Shown piece after piece: positions 35,997-49,146 of a stretch of 64,000 nucleotides of DNA. Both the position numbers and the translations under genes were made by a program. Location: positions 727,001 through 791,000 of the forward strand of contig JAFMOC010000103.1 of assembly GCA_019802505.1 (NCBI GenBank), given 5' to 3'. Below the pieces are notes generated by a model. The model searched no databases and was not told the origin of the DNA. It was given only the letters and a program-made list of their open reading frames with translations. How positions within the stretch are numbered: the first letter of the stretch is position 1; each line of letters begins with the position of its first letter. This DNA is from Corydoras sp. C115. Lineage: Eukaryota; Chordata; Actinopteri; Siluriformes; Callichthyidae.

Positions 35997-36931
35997 AATG
36001 TGGTTAATTTGTGTTTAAGTTCTCAAATAATTGTTCTGCATTAACTTTCAGTTTAAATTTTCACTTTGAATTATGTCTGTAGCATGTTGGTAATGTACTG
36101 CTTATTTTGAGATATTTAACATTTTGTAAAGCAGCATGAAGAGTTTGTACTTGGTAAAATGCCTAAATTAGATCATGTGCATTGAGTTTCATACTTCTGA
36201 ATAATACTTCATCAGTTGTGTTGGTTAAAGTTGTGGACATAACCAGCTAATGCATTATACTGCCTGCTTTGTGAATGCATGCTTCCATCCCAAGCATGTG
36301 TCAATTAATTTACCACACCATACCGAATAAACCCAGGACACATGGGGTAATCAGATGTGGTGTTGGCAGTAGGTTCATAGGTACAAATGTTTCTGAGACT
36401 TTAGTAAAACTTCATGTTGTATTTGCACATGGAGTTCAAAGTGAAGCTAACAAACTGTGAACTGCTTATAGAGTGCAATTAAGCTAACCAGACTTGGATA
36501 GAATTCTCAAAAATTTCAAAGACCTTTACATAAAATATAAATGGTATCATATTTTAGAATTCTAAGCAGATGATTTTTTTTTCTGATACATGTTACAGTA
36601 ATTTCTGTGATTTGTTCTGAATTATAATCTGAAACCTTTTAAGATATTAAACAGCCATATCCGCTTCAATCTGTGTGCAAGGCAAATAGTTTTTAATTTT
36701 CACTATGTGTATTTACTATGTGTATTGCTATGTGTATACATATGGAAACCTAACAATGTCCTCTAAGGCTTAGAAACATTTTTGGTGACTAACTTGTAAT
36801 TGCTGTATTCTTTGTTTTTGTTGCCGTATGATTTATTGTTGGGCACTTTAATTATACAACTTACTACTTATAATTTTATACTCTTCACATTTGCACACAT
36901 GCAGCTTAACCTTTATTTATTTTATTCATAC

Positions 36932-36969
<38 letters not shown>

Positions 36970-36985
36970 ATACATATACACATAC

Positions 36986-37105
<120 letters not shown>

Positions 37106-38970
37106 CGTTTCATATTTAACAGCTAATTTGTGATTATTGTATTTATTAATTCATTTTTACAGTTATTAGACTCTTTATAATGTTTATAATGGACTGAAAT
37201 GTTCTAATCTTCCACAACGTCATGCCACATTTCTTAAATCCAAGACAAATAAATAAAAAAGTAGAAGTCTTTGGCAAAAAATTGTTGCCTTTGTTGCCAG
37301 ATATGTGGTTTTCCTAAAAGACGCAAAAGAAACATCAAGTTAAATGTTCTGTAATACTTCTACATGGGTTGGTCTGTTTATGTTCATTAAAGATATAGTA
37401 CTCTTACCACAAGTTTCATTTATTTTACTTTATTTTAATTTCTCCTAGCTGTTTCATACAGCGAAGAATTAAGGGAATCTGTTGATGGTTTAATTTATGT
37501 ATTTTTTTTATGTGTAAGAACAACTGATTGAAAACATGCAGAGATTAAGGCTTCTGCCAAATCAGTCATACTTTTTGAATTAGAAAAGGCCACTGATGAA
37601 GACACGTTGTCTTTTTGTGTAAACTTTGTGGAAGCATTTATATAAGAACACCCAGGACTCGCCAGGAATCTAACAAATACAATTATTTGCATACAAATAC
37701 TGTTGAAACAGTTAACTTCGGTACTCTTCTGAAGGTTTTAAATGTTATTTTATTTCCTGTAACTATACTCTCGCATTCTGGCATCTATATGATTTACCAT
37801 GTTGGCCTAACTGTTAAGGATTCTGGAAAAGGTTTCATTATCAATAGCACATCGTTAGCTGGTGTTCACTCCAAGATCCTGCTTTTCTCATCAATGGCCC
37901 ATGATTAATTTCATATCATATCACGTTCTCTAGATTATTGTTTGTAACCTACTTTAAACAAAGTATCAACAGTTGATTCTGTCTGGTTTGGGTTTTCTGT
38001 GTTCTCTGGTTTAGACAATTTCACACTGGATTGCAAAATGATTTGTGGATTAATAAACTTGGCGAACTAGAAACAAACCAGGGTGAAATCATTTTTCAAA
38101 CTTCTTGTTTTGAGATAATATAAATTGTGGGTAAAGTCATGGATATGTATTTACTATATTTTCTAACAAAGCCATCTGCAAAAAAACTGTGATTGTAGGA
38201 CTCAAACACAATCATCATGCACTAGCACACACAATAAATAAACCAACAGAAATATAATTGACACAAGATTGTCCTTCACTAGAAAATTCATATATTTTTA
38301 AACAAATACTGTACTGCACATCTCATGCTGTTATACAGATTACTAACTCAGAAGTCCTTCGGGCATTTAGAACAGTAGATACTTTTAGTGAATTTTAACA
38401 AATTTGCTGTTGTGACCCTGAGATAAGGTAGAAAATACAATAAAAGCATGGCTCGCCATGATGACCATGTCAGTAATTGTGGAAAGCAACATCATTCTAC
38501 CAGCTCTAATGACTTAATCAATTCTTTCTCACTTTCTTTTCTCCTGATGAACAGAAAAACAGTTGCCCCGGTCTGATGTAGTGGCCTGGAGTGAGTCATT
38601 AAAGCGTAGCAAGGTGAAGGAAGTGAAATAAACAGGAGCAGTAATGCAGAATATCCACTGCACTTGGTAATAAGACTGTATCCCAGAGGAATGTGCCCAT
38701 ATGCTGGACTTTATTAAATAAAATAGTGGAAAAAGAGATACAGCACCAACAGCACAGTAGTGTGATATGTTTCCAACCAATAAAACCTTTATTATTTCAT
38801 AGTTATTGTTTATTTTGGTATTTATTTTTATTTACAGATGTTTAATATTCGTGTATGAAATCAATACCTTTAATATATGACAGTGTGATGTTGACAATGT
38901 ATGTATGTTGAGGTCTTTTCTTCATTTTAAGAAATAAGATTTTGTTCAAAAGTGGGTTTTATATATATAT

Positions 38971-39290
38971 CCATCCATTATCTTCCACTTTATACTGTAC
39001 TAGGGTCGCGGTGGGGTTCCATATGCCCATCCAGAAGAGAACGTTTAGGGCGCTGGGCAGATACACCCAGGACAGGGCGCCAATATATGGCTGGGAACAC
39101 ACTCACACAAACGCACTTTATATGGGGCAATTTGGAGAATTCAATTGACCTTGATCCATGGACTGTGGGAGGAAAACGGAGAACCCGGAGGAAACCCACG
39201 CGGACACTGGGAGAACATGGAAACTCCACCTAGATTGGGATTCGAACCCAAAATCCCTAGCGCTGAGAGGCGAATGTTAATGCTAACCAG
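38971..39290 (-). mobile_element. V-SINE-like element
   Basis: Reverse copy, tail (atccatccattatcttcc) to near-complete head (gcgctgagaggcgaatg). A 5-10 bp deletion is visible beside the central domain (gatccatggactgtggg). It abuts (AT)n at 39292. Confidence 0.85.

Positions 39291-39291
<1 letters not shown>

Positions 39292-39342
<51 letters not shown>
39292..39342. repeat. (AT)n microsatellite
   Basis: About 50 bp pure AT at the 5' (head) side of the preceding reverse SINE. Confidence 0.95.
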
Positions 39343-39346
<4 letters not shown>

Positions 39347-41284
39347 TTATTTTATTTTATTTTTTTTAAGCGTCATCTCTAGGTCCTTTTAAAAAAAAAA
39401 AAAAAACTCCAGTCAAGCCAGGCACGCTTAATTTCAAGTCAGGAACATTACACAGACCAGACCTCATTACATACCGCAGAATTCTGGATTTATATATTTT
39501 TGTGTGTGTGGACCACAGGGAACGATTACACATTGTAAATATATCTGACAGTCATATTATTTAATGAGTGAGTCTACCAAGATGTTCTGTTTCTGCAAAA
39601 GCTCACAGTGGCATTTTAAAAAGTAGTTACGTCAAGTGTTTGGTACTGATGATGATCTGCTTTTAATCTGAACCATGTATAAGTGTACTAAAATAAAATG
39701 TATATTGATTTACAGTAGTTAGTATAAATAAACCTAACACAGATTTGTAATTAAAAATGCTTTTTTAGTTACATTTTTTCACATACAGTTAACGTCATTT
39801 AAACCAAACCAAGAAATAGTCTTTCCAATGCTGAATGGGCATAGCTAAATTTCAGGTGGTGCAAAAAAAGGAAAAGCCAGTAAAAACCAACCTATGAGGA
39901 TTTGACCCTTTTGGCTTTGTGTATTATCATTCTATAAGGTAAATGGCAGCCATGAAGAGATGAACGTGGTAGGCCCTAATGCTTAGGTTCGAAAACACAG
40001 AATCAGATTTAGAAAAGCAAGGTGTGCAGAGAAAACATTCCCCATTTCATAGCTCCATCATCACTGGCTTACAACTATTGATACTTGACAAAATAATTAT
40101 TGATTTATACTGACTGTCCTGTTTTGACCTTCTTAACAGTATGGTGCTAGGAAAATCTAGATCAATTTGACCAGGCACTGTTTTTCCACTTGCTCAGGTT
40201 CCAGCTTTTGAGCTTCTTTGGATCCTGAAGTCCTGCCTTCTGGATTTTGTTTCTTAATCACATTATTCCTGCTATACTCTTGACACTGCTGTTCAGAGCT
40301 GCTTTAAGTAATATGCTGGAGGTTGGAACTTGACCAACCGTTCAACGTACGTGTACATACATATTTAAATACATACATTATGTAATTCAGGACACAAGCT
40401 GGAGCTGTAGTTTCTAAATGTAGCAACATGAGTTTCTCAGATGTCTCTGTTCAAAAGACCTCAGACTAAGCTCAGTGGGAAACATGCCAGTGCTGGTGAG
40501 ATTAAAGGAGAGCCTGCACCCATTCAGCAAAGAACCCATAGCTTCAGCTTTTCAATTCCCTTCGTCTTTCTTTCTTGATCTCACCTATTGGGTCCTTTTT
40601 TTTTATCCCTAAACAAAATCAAGGGTACTTGTGATCAGAAAAAAAGTGAGTTAGCTTTCAGATTGTACAACTCTCCCGAAGGCCACTATAAAAAAAAGAC
40701 ACATCTCACTAAAAAAGTTTTTCTCTCATTTTAAATAAGCCTAACCTATTTTAACAGCATGTTAAAATTAAAAGTCCTTAGCCAAATATCACAACCAGAC
40801 AGAATTCATGAAACAATATAAAATATTGACACCTAACGAACCGAGCTTGGATTAAACAATTTTTAAGAGGTTATTGTCAGCCAGATCTTCCATTTAATAT
40901 TCTTTCACATTGCACAGTGTCATTGCCATCTGCTTTTTACTGTCCACCCTCCTTTCATATATTTACCTTGCCCTTTTGAGACAGTCATCCATCTGTTGTC
41001 CAGCCATGTATCTGTTCACAATCTTTATCCATGTGTTTATTCATTTTTATGTACTCAGTATTTAAATCTATTTAAATCTATGATGTGGGCTCTTCAGTTT
41101 ATTGCTTTTTGAATTAATGTGAAAGTGAAAGTGTATGTGAATGAATGTGTGCATGTTGGTTTTAGAAAGGGGGTTGTGATTAAAGCTCATTGATTAACAG
41201 TATTTAAGGATGCTAAAGGTCTAAGGAGTAGCTTACACAACAGAGGAAAAGTGGCAAATAATCAATACTGAATGAGGTCAAGCC

Positions 41285-41410
41285 TCTTGGCTGGCATATA
41301 ACACACAGACACACACACACACTCTTGTTTATGCATTGTAGGGACTTTATATAGACCTCTATTTTGTACAGACTTACCCAAAGCTTAACCATCAACACTA
41401 CTACCCAAAC
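41285..41410 (-). repeat. Possible single reverse relative of the tccccacaa repeat
   Basis: (CA)n followed by gtagggactttatatagacc and acttacccaaagcttaacc, a layout similar to the complement of the 61.7-62.6 kb array. Confidence 0.35.
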
Positions 41411-41480
41411 ATAACTATGAGCTAATCATATCTATAAATATACAAATCAATGATTAAACAAACCCTTCTTGCACATTTGT

Positions 41481-41882
41481 CTATTTCCTCCACTCACCAT
41501 ATAGATGGACTTTGTAGTTTTGAAATTACGGACTATAGTCTGTGTTCTTTGTTTTTGTTAGTCCACTGTTGGTTCTCTATTGGTCAGAACCATCACAGAA
41601 CAGGTATCAATTGGGTGGTGGATAGTTTATTGTCAGTTATGCAGTGACATTGATGTGGGTGAGGGGGTTTTAGTGCAGCAGTGCTGTTGTAGTTTCATTT
41701 CTCCACCTTAGTGACAGTGCTGGGATAGGAATAATACACCAACCAAATAATCCCTGCTCTGTGGTGGTACTATTGGGTTACTGACCATTACAGATGAAGG
41801 TCAATCTTAATGACAAGGGGAACTGCAATGGACAGTAGATGCAGAAGAAGGAGACCTGTCCAAACTTTTGACTGATACTGTA
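41481..41882. repeat. Dispersed teleost DNA-transposon-like repeat, second copy
   Basis: Same family and orientation as 25720-26100; retains gcagcagtgctgttgtag, which the other copy lost. Confidence 0.7.
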
Positions 41883-42326
41883 CTAGTACACACACACACA
41901 CCAAACACCAAACAGGTCAACTCTTGTTTAAATAAACTGTATAGCAATTGTTACCAAATATGTCTGGCAAGTTTAATAAAGATTTAATTTTTTAACATTC
42001 TGTTGTTGCCTTATTGGATACGCAGATTATTTTTTTTTATTTCATTTATAGAATCACAATAAATTATTTAAAATATTCAGTTAATTCACTAATAATGATC
42101 CATTGCATATTAACACCAAAGCTGCTCAACTACTGTGTTTCCAGCTGTTTCTTCAGTCAAATGTATTTTTGCACTCAGTTTATTATTCTAAACATTTTTA
42201 GCTGACTGACCCATAAACTGACCTGTTGCAACCTCATCAGTCTCACTTAATTTAATTTTTATTTACATGCTTTCACCTTATTACATTAATATTTTGAAGC
42301 CAATGTTAAACGAATCTAAGGTAAGA

Positions 42327-42546
42327 GATGGTTCAGTGGTACATTGTTTGTTAAGCAACTTCATAACCAAAGCCTGGTTCAGAACTGTTATATATAACAT
42401 ATCTTGTAAGAAAACAAATACACAAAACTCAAGTTACCAATGTGGGTGCTTGAGCAAGGCCCTTAACCCTCATTTCTCAAGAAATACTGTGGCCAACCCT
42501 GTGCTCGTTTTGTAAGTCACTTTAGACAAAAGCATCTGCTAAATGT
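42327..42546 (+). mobile_element. Second-family SINE, diverged
   Basis: Degenerate head (gatggttcagtggtac), then gcttgagcaaggcccttaac and the shared tail tttgtaagtcactttagac, aaaagcatctgctaaatg. Confidence 0.75.
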
Positions 42547-42959
42547 AATGTAGAATAGTAACCATATTATTTACCCTTTTTAAAAGATGCTATTAATCAT
42601 TTTTGTTAATTTTTATTAAATTGCCAAGAATATAGGTTATGCAATCTGTACTTCACAAATACTTGATATTTTACTTGGGACTTGGAATAATTTTATTATT
42701 CTTAAATTATTTTATTATTCTAAAATTATTGACTGAATAGCATCATCTGTTAATTAAACATAATATTGAAAAGTTTAAAAGTACATCCACCAGAATTTTG
42801 TCCCCTGTAGCGGATGTAACTTATTTTCTTAAAGAAAATCAATTAAGCATGGTCTTTAAACTTTTACAAGTTCGTGTTTGTATTAGTGAGGGCCAAATGT
42901 CTCCAAACACTAGTAAGAATGATTCTTAAATTCAATAAAATGTGACAACTACCCAATAA

Positions 42960-43100
42960 GCAAAGAACATTAAGTTATGGCATGGACTTTAAACCAGTGT
43001 TTCCGGACTTAAACCCCATGAAGAATTTATGGGGAACCCTTGTAAAAAAAAAAAAAAAAAGGAAATAAGTGTTCCAACTTCACCAGTTGTTCTTTGAAAT
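42960..43100 (+). pseudogene. Tc1-like transposase relic
   Basis: The frame PVFPDLNPMKNLWGTL near 42990-43040 matches the Tc1 catalytic block SPDLNPIENLWG. The catalytic Glu is replaced by Lys. A poly-A run follows at 43046. Confidence 0.7.
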
Positions 43101-43589
43101 ATTGTGGCATCATGCTTAGTGACACAAATAATCTAATATTTAACATGTCCCTGTGTCTGTAGTCCATTCTGTCATTTTAACACTAATTACATTCACTAAA
43201 TCATTTTTTATTACTTTTTTTTATCAAAGTTTCTGTACAAGTGATATTGATTAAAACAAGGAAAAGAAAAATACAGTTAAAAATGTGTTTATGGTGGTTA
43301 TAATGTGGTTGTTGTTGTGTATCTTATTCTGCCTCTAGTTAATGAAAAATAATTCTCTACTGAAATGAAATCATGATCCAAAAAGTTTACAATTATAATT
43401 TAACGTCGTCTATCACCGACAAGATTTCTTTCAATGGTATCGAAATGTATTCAAGAACACAGATGTCTCCCAAATTGATTTTGTCTCTGTGTCTTTTTTA
43501 GGTACATCCAATAGATTTTATTCCATTTTAGTTTAGAGGATTGAACTGATTGTGTCAGATGCTTGATTTTGTCACTATTTTGTGGATGT

Positions 43590-44120
43590 ACGTTTTGAGA
43601 TTCTGGGTCCTTTTTAAGCCATCTTTAGCGAGCCATCACCCACACAGCTTGATTTAGGGCGTGTCAGTGTGTCTTTGCTATTGTGACAACAGAAAAGTAT
43701 GCCTTGTGCTGCACAAAAGGCGTGTACTAACCTTCTTTTTTATTAATGGGTGCGTTTTGGCCATAAGCCAATCAGCATATCTCTTGCTGTTCCCTTTAAG
43801 AGCGAGGTAAAGTCTGATTTTGGCGGATTGCTATTTTGATTGTGCCACTAACTGGACTCACTGCACTGGTCCATGAGGTTCTCCATTCGACTGTGAATGG
43901 AAAATCCAAAGTTTAGTGTAGACTTTGTATCTGCATTCCCTGTACAAATGCAGTCAGATTTAATAGCATACTTTTCAGTGTTCATTGGTGTTGGAAACAC
44001 TCCTGTGTTGATGATTCACCGCCAAGATAGTGACAAATGTTGGACTGTTGATGTCGGTCTAGCTTGTTTTCAGCCAGTGGCGAACTTGTGTTTTCCATCA
44101 CTGAGATAGCAATACGCCAG
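43590..44120. other. CpG-enriched segment with 14-bp inverted arms
   Basis: tggcggattgctat at 43821-43834 is inverted at 44106-44119 (atagcaatacgcca, 13 of 14 bases complementary). Upstream are a CCAAT box (agccaatcag near 43768) and an E2F-like tttggcgg at 43819. Could be an old transposon or a regulatory element; no frame is convincing. Confidence 0.35.
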
Positions 44121-45574
44121 AAATGTACCGAATCAGACATTTAACACCATACCCATCAAATTATATATATATTCACAGGTACTGTTGCTATTTAAACGAT
44201 GCAGGCAACACATTCTATAGACTAATAGACTGTTAGCAGATAGTAGAAAATCAATAAACATCATGACGTGCCCTGCACTGGGTGTACGGTCTCTTTGTCA
44301 TAATAAAAGACTTTGTTGTATCAAAGAAATTCTTCCATATAATCTACTGGTTCTTTATAAAATTTGTCATGGCTAACAAGACTCCCAGTGCCTTTGGTGA
44401 AGAAAGATCCTAATATTTTATGATTTACAGTGAAGATTAGACTCTTGTCAGTAAGACAATCCCTCTTTCAGTGCCAAATCCACCATGAAAGTTAGATGCC
44501 AGAAATCATTTAAAGCAACAGCCCACAAACTCCAGGCACTGTTTTGTTGTAAGGGAGAAGAAATGCTCTTTGAAGAATTACTAAGCCTTCCATTATTGGC
44601 ATAGTTGAATTTTTATTTTTTTATTTTCGTCTTTAACACGTTTTCCGACAAACGTGAGGTCAAAATGCACCGAAGATATAAATTACAATCGTAATGGTTT
44701 TTACCATGTAGTAATTTTATTAATTGCTTTAATGGTAAATATGTAGGTATTTAGCTCAATGACTAATACATCTCTTAATGCCTTATGTCGTATTTCATTT
44801 ATAAATTTGTTAATCTTAACGTTAAGACGTTGGAGTTCCAAAGTATGTTAGAAATAAAGAAGTTTGTCTGATAAAGCTTAGATGAACAAAACTTGCAAAA
44901 AAGTCTGGAGAGATGGACACAGGAAAAAAAACTGCTCTGAGAAACCTCTGACCTCTATATATCTGACCTTATGGCTTATAGTTATTAAACTACAAAGTGG
45001 CGCCATTAAACATTTTATTTTTTAAAGTGGATAAATAAATTAATATGCGGGCTTTTTTGTCAGTAACTTTGGCACAAATACTGTAATGAGTAGAACACTT
45101 TTTCATTATAGAACAGCATTAAGATATTACGTTAAAGACCTGTTGGGACAGCATAGTTAGAATCTTGCCTTGATCCTGTGTAAATCCCTTTTCACAAGCA
45201 ATAAAAAAAGAAATTCCAAAGTTTACGTTTAAGTCATGTAAGAGAGAGATTAACCTAATAAATCTGAGATATTTGAGCCTGAGCCTGTGCGTTCATATTG
45301 CACCTCCTTGGGAGAACAAGGGATGAATTGATGAATCTTTGGGTTATCTGGCTTAGGATTCAAACTAGATGCCAAGGTCATGATAATCTGTATGTCGGTG
45401 TGTGCTGGGCTGGACTGGGTAATAGATATAGTTTTTCATTAGCATAAAATTTAGGGTTTTATCAGTATTTAGTTATAATGCTGAGAAAAGCTTGAGCTGG
45501 ATATCTATCTGTGCTTAAAGAATAGCTGTGTGTGTATCATTCATGTTATTTTTAATTACTAATACAAAGTTTGC

Positions 45575-45898
45575 ACAGTGGCTTAGTGGTTGGCATGTTC
45601 TACTCTCAGCACTAGGGTTTTCCAGTTCGAATCCCAATCTGGGTGGAGTTTCCATGTTCTCCCTGTGTCCAAGTGGGTTTCCTCCCACAGTCCAAAAACA
45701 TGGATCAACGTGAATGAAATGCTCTAATTTGGCCCACATAGTGTGTGTCTGTGAGTGTATGTGTGCCCAGCGATAGATTGGTGCCCTGTCCAGGGTGTAA
45801 CTGTCCAGCGCCCGAAACGTTCTCCTCTGGATGGGCATGGGGAAATCCCATGACCCTAGTAAAGGATAAAGCAGAAGATAATAGATGAATGGATGGAC
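45575..45898 (+). mobile_element. V-SINE-like element with 11-bp target-site duplication
   Basis: Flanked by acaaagtttgc at 45564-45574 and 45899-45909. Contains gcttagtggttggca, a B-box region, central domain and tail (agtaaaggataaagcagaag) ending in (atgg)n. A complete insertion. Confidence 0.9.
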
Positions 45899-45994
45899 AC
45901 AAAGTTTGCCAAATTTAGTATTTGTTCTTAAACTCTTATTTTGTGTACACTATATACATTATATACAAGTATTACATTACACATTACACTTATC

Positions 45995-46310
45995 AGGTGC
46001 AGGGTGATGCTTCAATTCTCATTAGGAGTGAGGAAGCTGACCAAGATTGGCAATGAGGTTATTACCGGAATGTTACAGGAAGGATGTTTTGGAGACAAAG
46101 ATAGGGAGGGAATGTTAAGGTGATTTGGGCTTTTGCAGAGGAAGGATAAGGTTTATACTGGCAGAATAATGCTGAGGATGGAGCCTTTTGGAGGAAGTGG
46201 AAGACTGAAGAGAAGGTTAATGGATGCTCTTAGGGAGGACATAAAGGTGACTAAGGAGAATACTGAAAACGGGGAAATTTGGAGAGTAAAGATCCACTGT
46301 GCTGGAGTGT
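45995..46310 (+). pseudogene. Relic of a non-LTR retrotransposon reverse-transcriptase C-terminus
   Basis: One frame reads TKIGNEVITGMLQEGCFGDK, then DREGMLR, a stop in place of the usual Trp (expected WFGH), then FGLLQRKDKVYTGRIMLRME and LKRRLMDALREDIK. This matches the DxxREARLRWFGHVxRR...RRxMDxVxEDM signature at the end of many fish LINE ORF2 proteins. It lies about 100 bp downstream of a complete SINE. Confidence 0.75.
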
Positions 46311-46374
46311 TTTCCACCTTTGTGGCCCAAAATCAGGGTAACACCCAAATGTTTGGTATTATTTTGTTTATTTG

Positions 46375-46535
46375 AGCAGCACAGTGGCGTACAAGCATTA
46401 GCCTACCCACGCCCACCTATCACTACTGTGGGATCCAGGTTTGAGCCCCGATCTGGGTGCAGTTTTTATGTATTTCTCGGGTTCTCCGGTTACCTCCCAC
46501 ATAAATTGCCACTTATATTATGTTTGTCAGTGTAA
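46375..46535 (+). mobile_element. V-SINE-like fragment, diverged
   Basis: Head gagcagcacagtggcgtac, aggtttgagccc, then parts of the central domain (tctcgggttctccgg). Confidence 0.55.
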
Positions 46536-46585
46536 AAAATAAAGAAAATAAATGAATAAAGGGGTGTTTTTGTTTCTGTGACCCT

Positions 46586-46745
46586 GTGAAGTTAAATATA
46601 AGTAAATATGCCATGTTTCCATACTTTATTTTATGTTAAATGTACTTATTGCATTGTATCTACAAATTATGTATTATCAAATTATCTTTTTTTCAATTAA
46701 TTAGTATGGGGTCCAAGTCAATACATTGGGATAAGGTGCTACATA
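46586..46745 (+). repeat. Unclassified repeat, copy 1
   Basis: Shares gttaaatataagtaaa, tgccatgtttccatacttta, attatgtatta and ggtatggggtcc-type blocks in order with 48343-48500. The element is not recognised. Confidence 0.6.
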
Positions 46746-46869
46746 AGTATATCCAAATGTATGCCACAAATAGCCAAATACATGGTGATGTGCCAATAAA
46801 ACCTCAACAACCAACCAACCAACTAACCATAAGTCATAAGTTATTCTTTTAAACATAAAATCATTCGAC

Positions 46870-46990
46870 AATCCAATGAGTTGGCGCCCTGTCCTGGGTA
46901 TATCTGCCCACCACCTGAGACATTCTCCCCGAGATGTGGAACCCACCCCGACCCTAATAGAGGATTAAGGGTTAGATGATGAGGTGAGAC
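46870..46990 (+). mobile_element. V-SINE-like 3' fragment
   Basis: gttggcgccctgtcctgggt through ccctaatagaggattaaggg. Confidence 0.7.
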
Positions 46991-48342
46991 TTTATGTATG
47001 TGTTCAAGTTAGTATACAAATAAATTATAATTCTATGGAATTAGACTTAGTTTAGTACAGTACAATATCTATTTAATTTAATACTCTTACATAGTGCCTT
47101 TCAATTCTTAGTATATTTGTAGTAATCCATTAACTTAAATCTGTATTTTAACATCTTTAAGAATTTTAAGATTCAGGCGTGCATGGGATGTCTGGTGATG
47201 CTTAATTTATTTAAATTATTCGTTAATCCGTTGGTTAGAACAGTGGAATTGTCACGCTGCACTCCACTTTAAGCCTGCAATATCAGACATGTTTTAAGAT
47301 TTTATGTTCAGTGTGTTGGATAACGGGTCCAAACAGTGGCATGCAGATGCTAGGGAAACGTCCACGTGTCTGTTGTACCATTAACAACAGATTCTCACAC
47401 ACACATACACACACATGTGTTCCTCATTAGAGTGGGTTTTTATGGTTAGGTCTAATGAAACTTCAATAGGTCTGTCTGGAGAAAATCTACAGCCTCTGGA
47501 AACTGCTGGAAGTGCAAGTGATCTAATCCTTACAGCACGAACCACTAACACTATGTTCAGTCACTACACTCTTTTCTCAGCCACTAAGGCCTGGATTTAG
47601 TGTACACTTTATAAGGAATTCCATCGTTTCTGTGACCCAAGACGCTTCCTGTTTCAGATAACTTTATATTGCTTTGGTTGCTTCAAGGCTTCAGGGCAAA
47701 TATGGAGCTTATTTCTATATTGGTTGATTTCAGTCAATATATATGAATTTATAAATACAAATTAGAATAAATTGAAACTTTAAACACAAGAACTAGATAA
47801 ATAATAAGGACTACTCTTGCTTTTTGTAATTTAAACACAGGTCTTTTAAGCAGTATAGCACGATGTGAGCACATTATATTTATGTATACTTATAATTTGC
47901 TCACATTGTGCCACAATGCTTAAAAAAAACATGGTATTTAATTACAAAAAATAACTACTGAATATATTTATTTAAATGTTTTAGCAGCACATTTCCAAAG
48001 GGATTGTGTTCAAATGTGCAAAAGAGGTAGTTATATTTCAAGGGTTTCTAAAATTTTTATTATTTAATATTTTATAATATAAACATAAGGAATATGTATG
48101 TAATGTTTTTAGGTTTTGCCTTTTAAAAGGCTACAATAGTCTCCTTCTGCTCTCGGTTATATTAGGAACATAGTCTTGTGATACCAGTCTCAGCGTGTGC
48201 CCACTCATGACCAGCTGAAACAGCTTGGGTGACTCAGTGCCCATTCTAGATGACCAATCAGAGACCACAGATGAATCAGTTGTTGTGTCTCTCTACTGCC
48301 CACATGATAGAATGGAGGAGGGTTTCTTCCTGTATGTCAGTG

Positions 48343-48500
48343 TCAAGTTAAATATAAGTAAAGGTGCCATGTTTCCATACTTTACTGTAATGTTCAATAA
48401 AAAATCATTGAATCCACATATTATGTATTTATTATAGTTTTTTTTTAAATTAGTGGGTATGGGGTCCTAGACAATCCATTGAGGTAAAGATGATTTTACA
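48343..48500 (+). repeat. Unclassified repeat, copy 2
   Basis: Collinear with 46586-46745 at roughly 75% identity by eye. Confidence 0.6.
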
Positions 48501-48815
48501 AATTATAATGACACAAGTTTAAATCAGACTATCTACACAAGGTGCCACATTGGTCACTCAAACCTATACTGTACACATAGACAATAACGGATGATGAAAC
48601 ACCATCTTGTCAACCTTGCGACATCCCACTACCAATTAAACACATCTTCATCAATGGTCCTGTATACCACCATATAAGTAAATTTTACTACCAAGAAAAG
48701 AACATAAAGGACCTTTTTGAAATAAGACCCAACCAGAGAAAATATTGAAGTTAGTATTGTATCTAAACCGTAAACACCTAATTTAATGTATATTTAGTGT
48801 AATATAATTCTGTAT

Positions 48816-49146
48816 GGGCGGCACATGGGTGGCTTAGTGGTTAGCACGTTCCCTTCTCAGCACTAGGGATTCCCGGTTCGAATCCCCATCTGGGTGGAGT
48901 TTCCATGTTCTCCCCGTGTCCGCGTGGGTTTCCTCCGGGTTCTCTGGTTTCCTCCCACAGTCCAAAAACATGGATCAAGTCAATTGAGTTCTCCAAATTG
49001 ACCCATATAGTGTGTGTATGTGAGTGTGTGCCCAGCGATAGATTGGCGCCCTGTCCTGGGTTTATCTGCCCAGCGCCTGAATGGGCATGGGGAACCCCCC
49101 CCGACCCTAATATAGGATAAAGCGGAAGATAATGAATGGATGGATA
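48816..49146 (+). mobile_element. Near-complete V-SINE-like element
   Basis: gggcggcac head, canonical B box (ggttcgaatcc), full central domain and tail (ataggataaagcggaag) with (atgg)n. The gaaacgttctcccctgg block near the 3' end is deleted (gcgcctgaatgggcatgg). Confidence 0.85.

Noticed and set aside
43897..44109. 70-codon frame starting MENPKFSVDFVSAF
   Set aside because: No recognised family, no splice context, lies between the inverted arms of a possible repeat.
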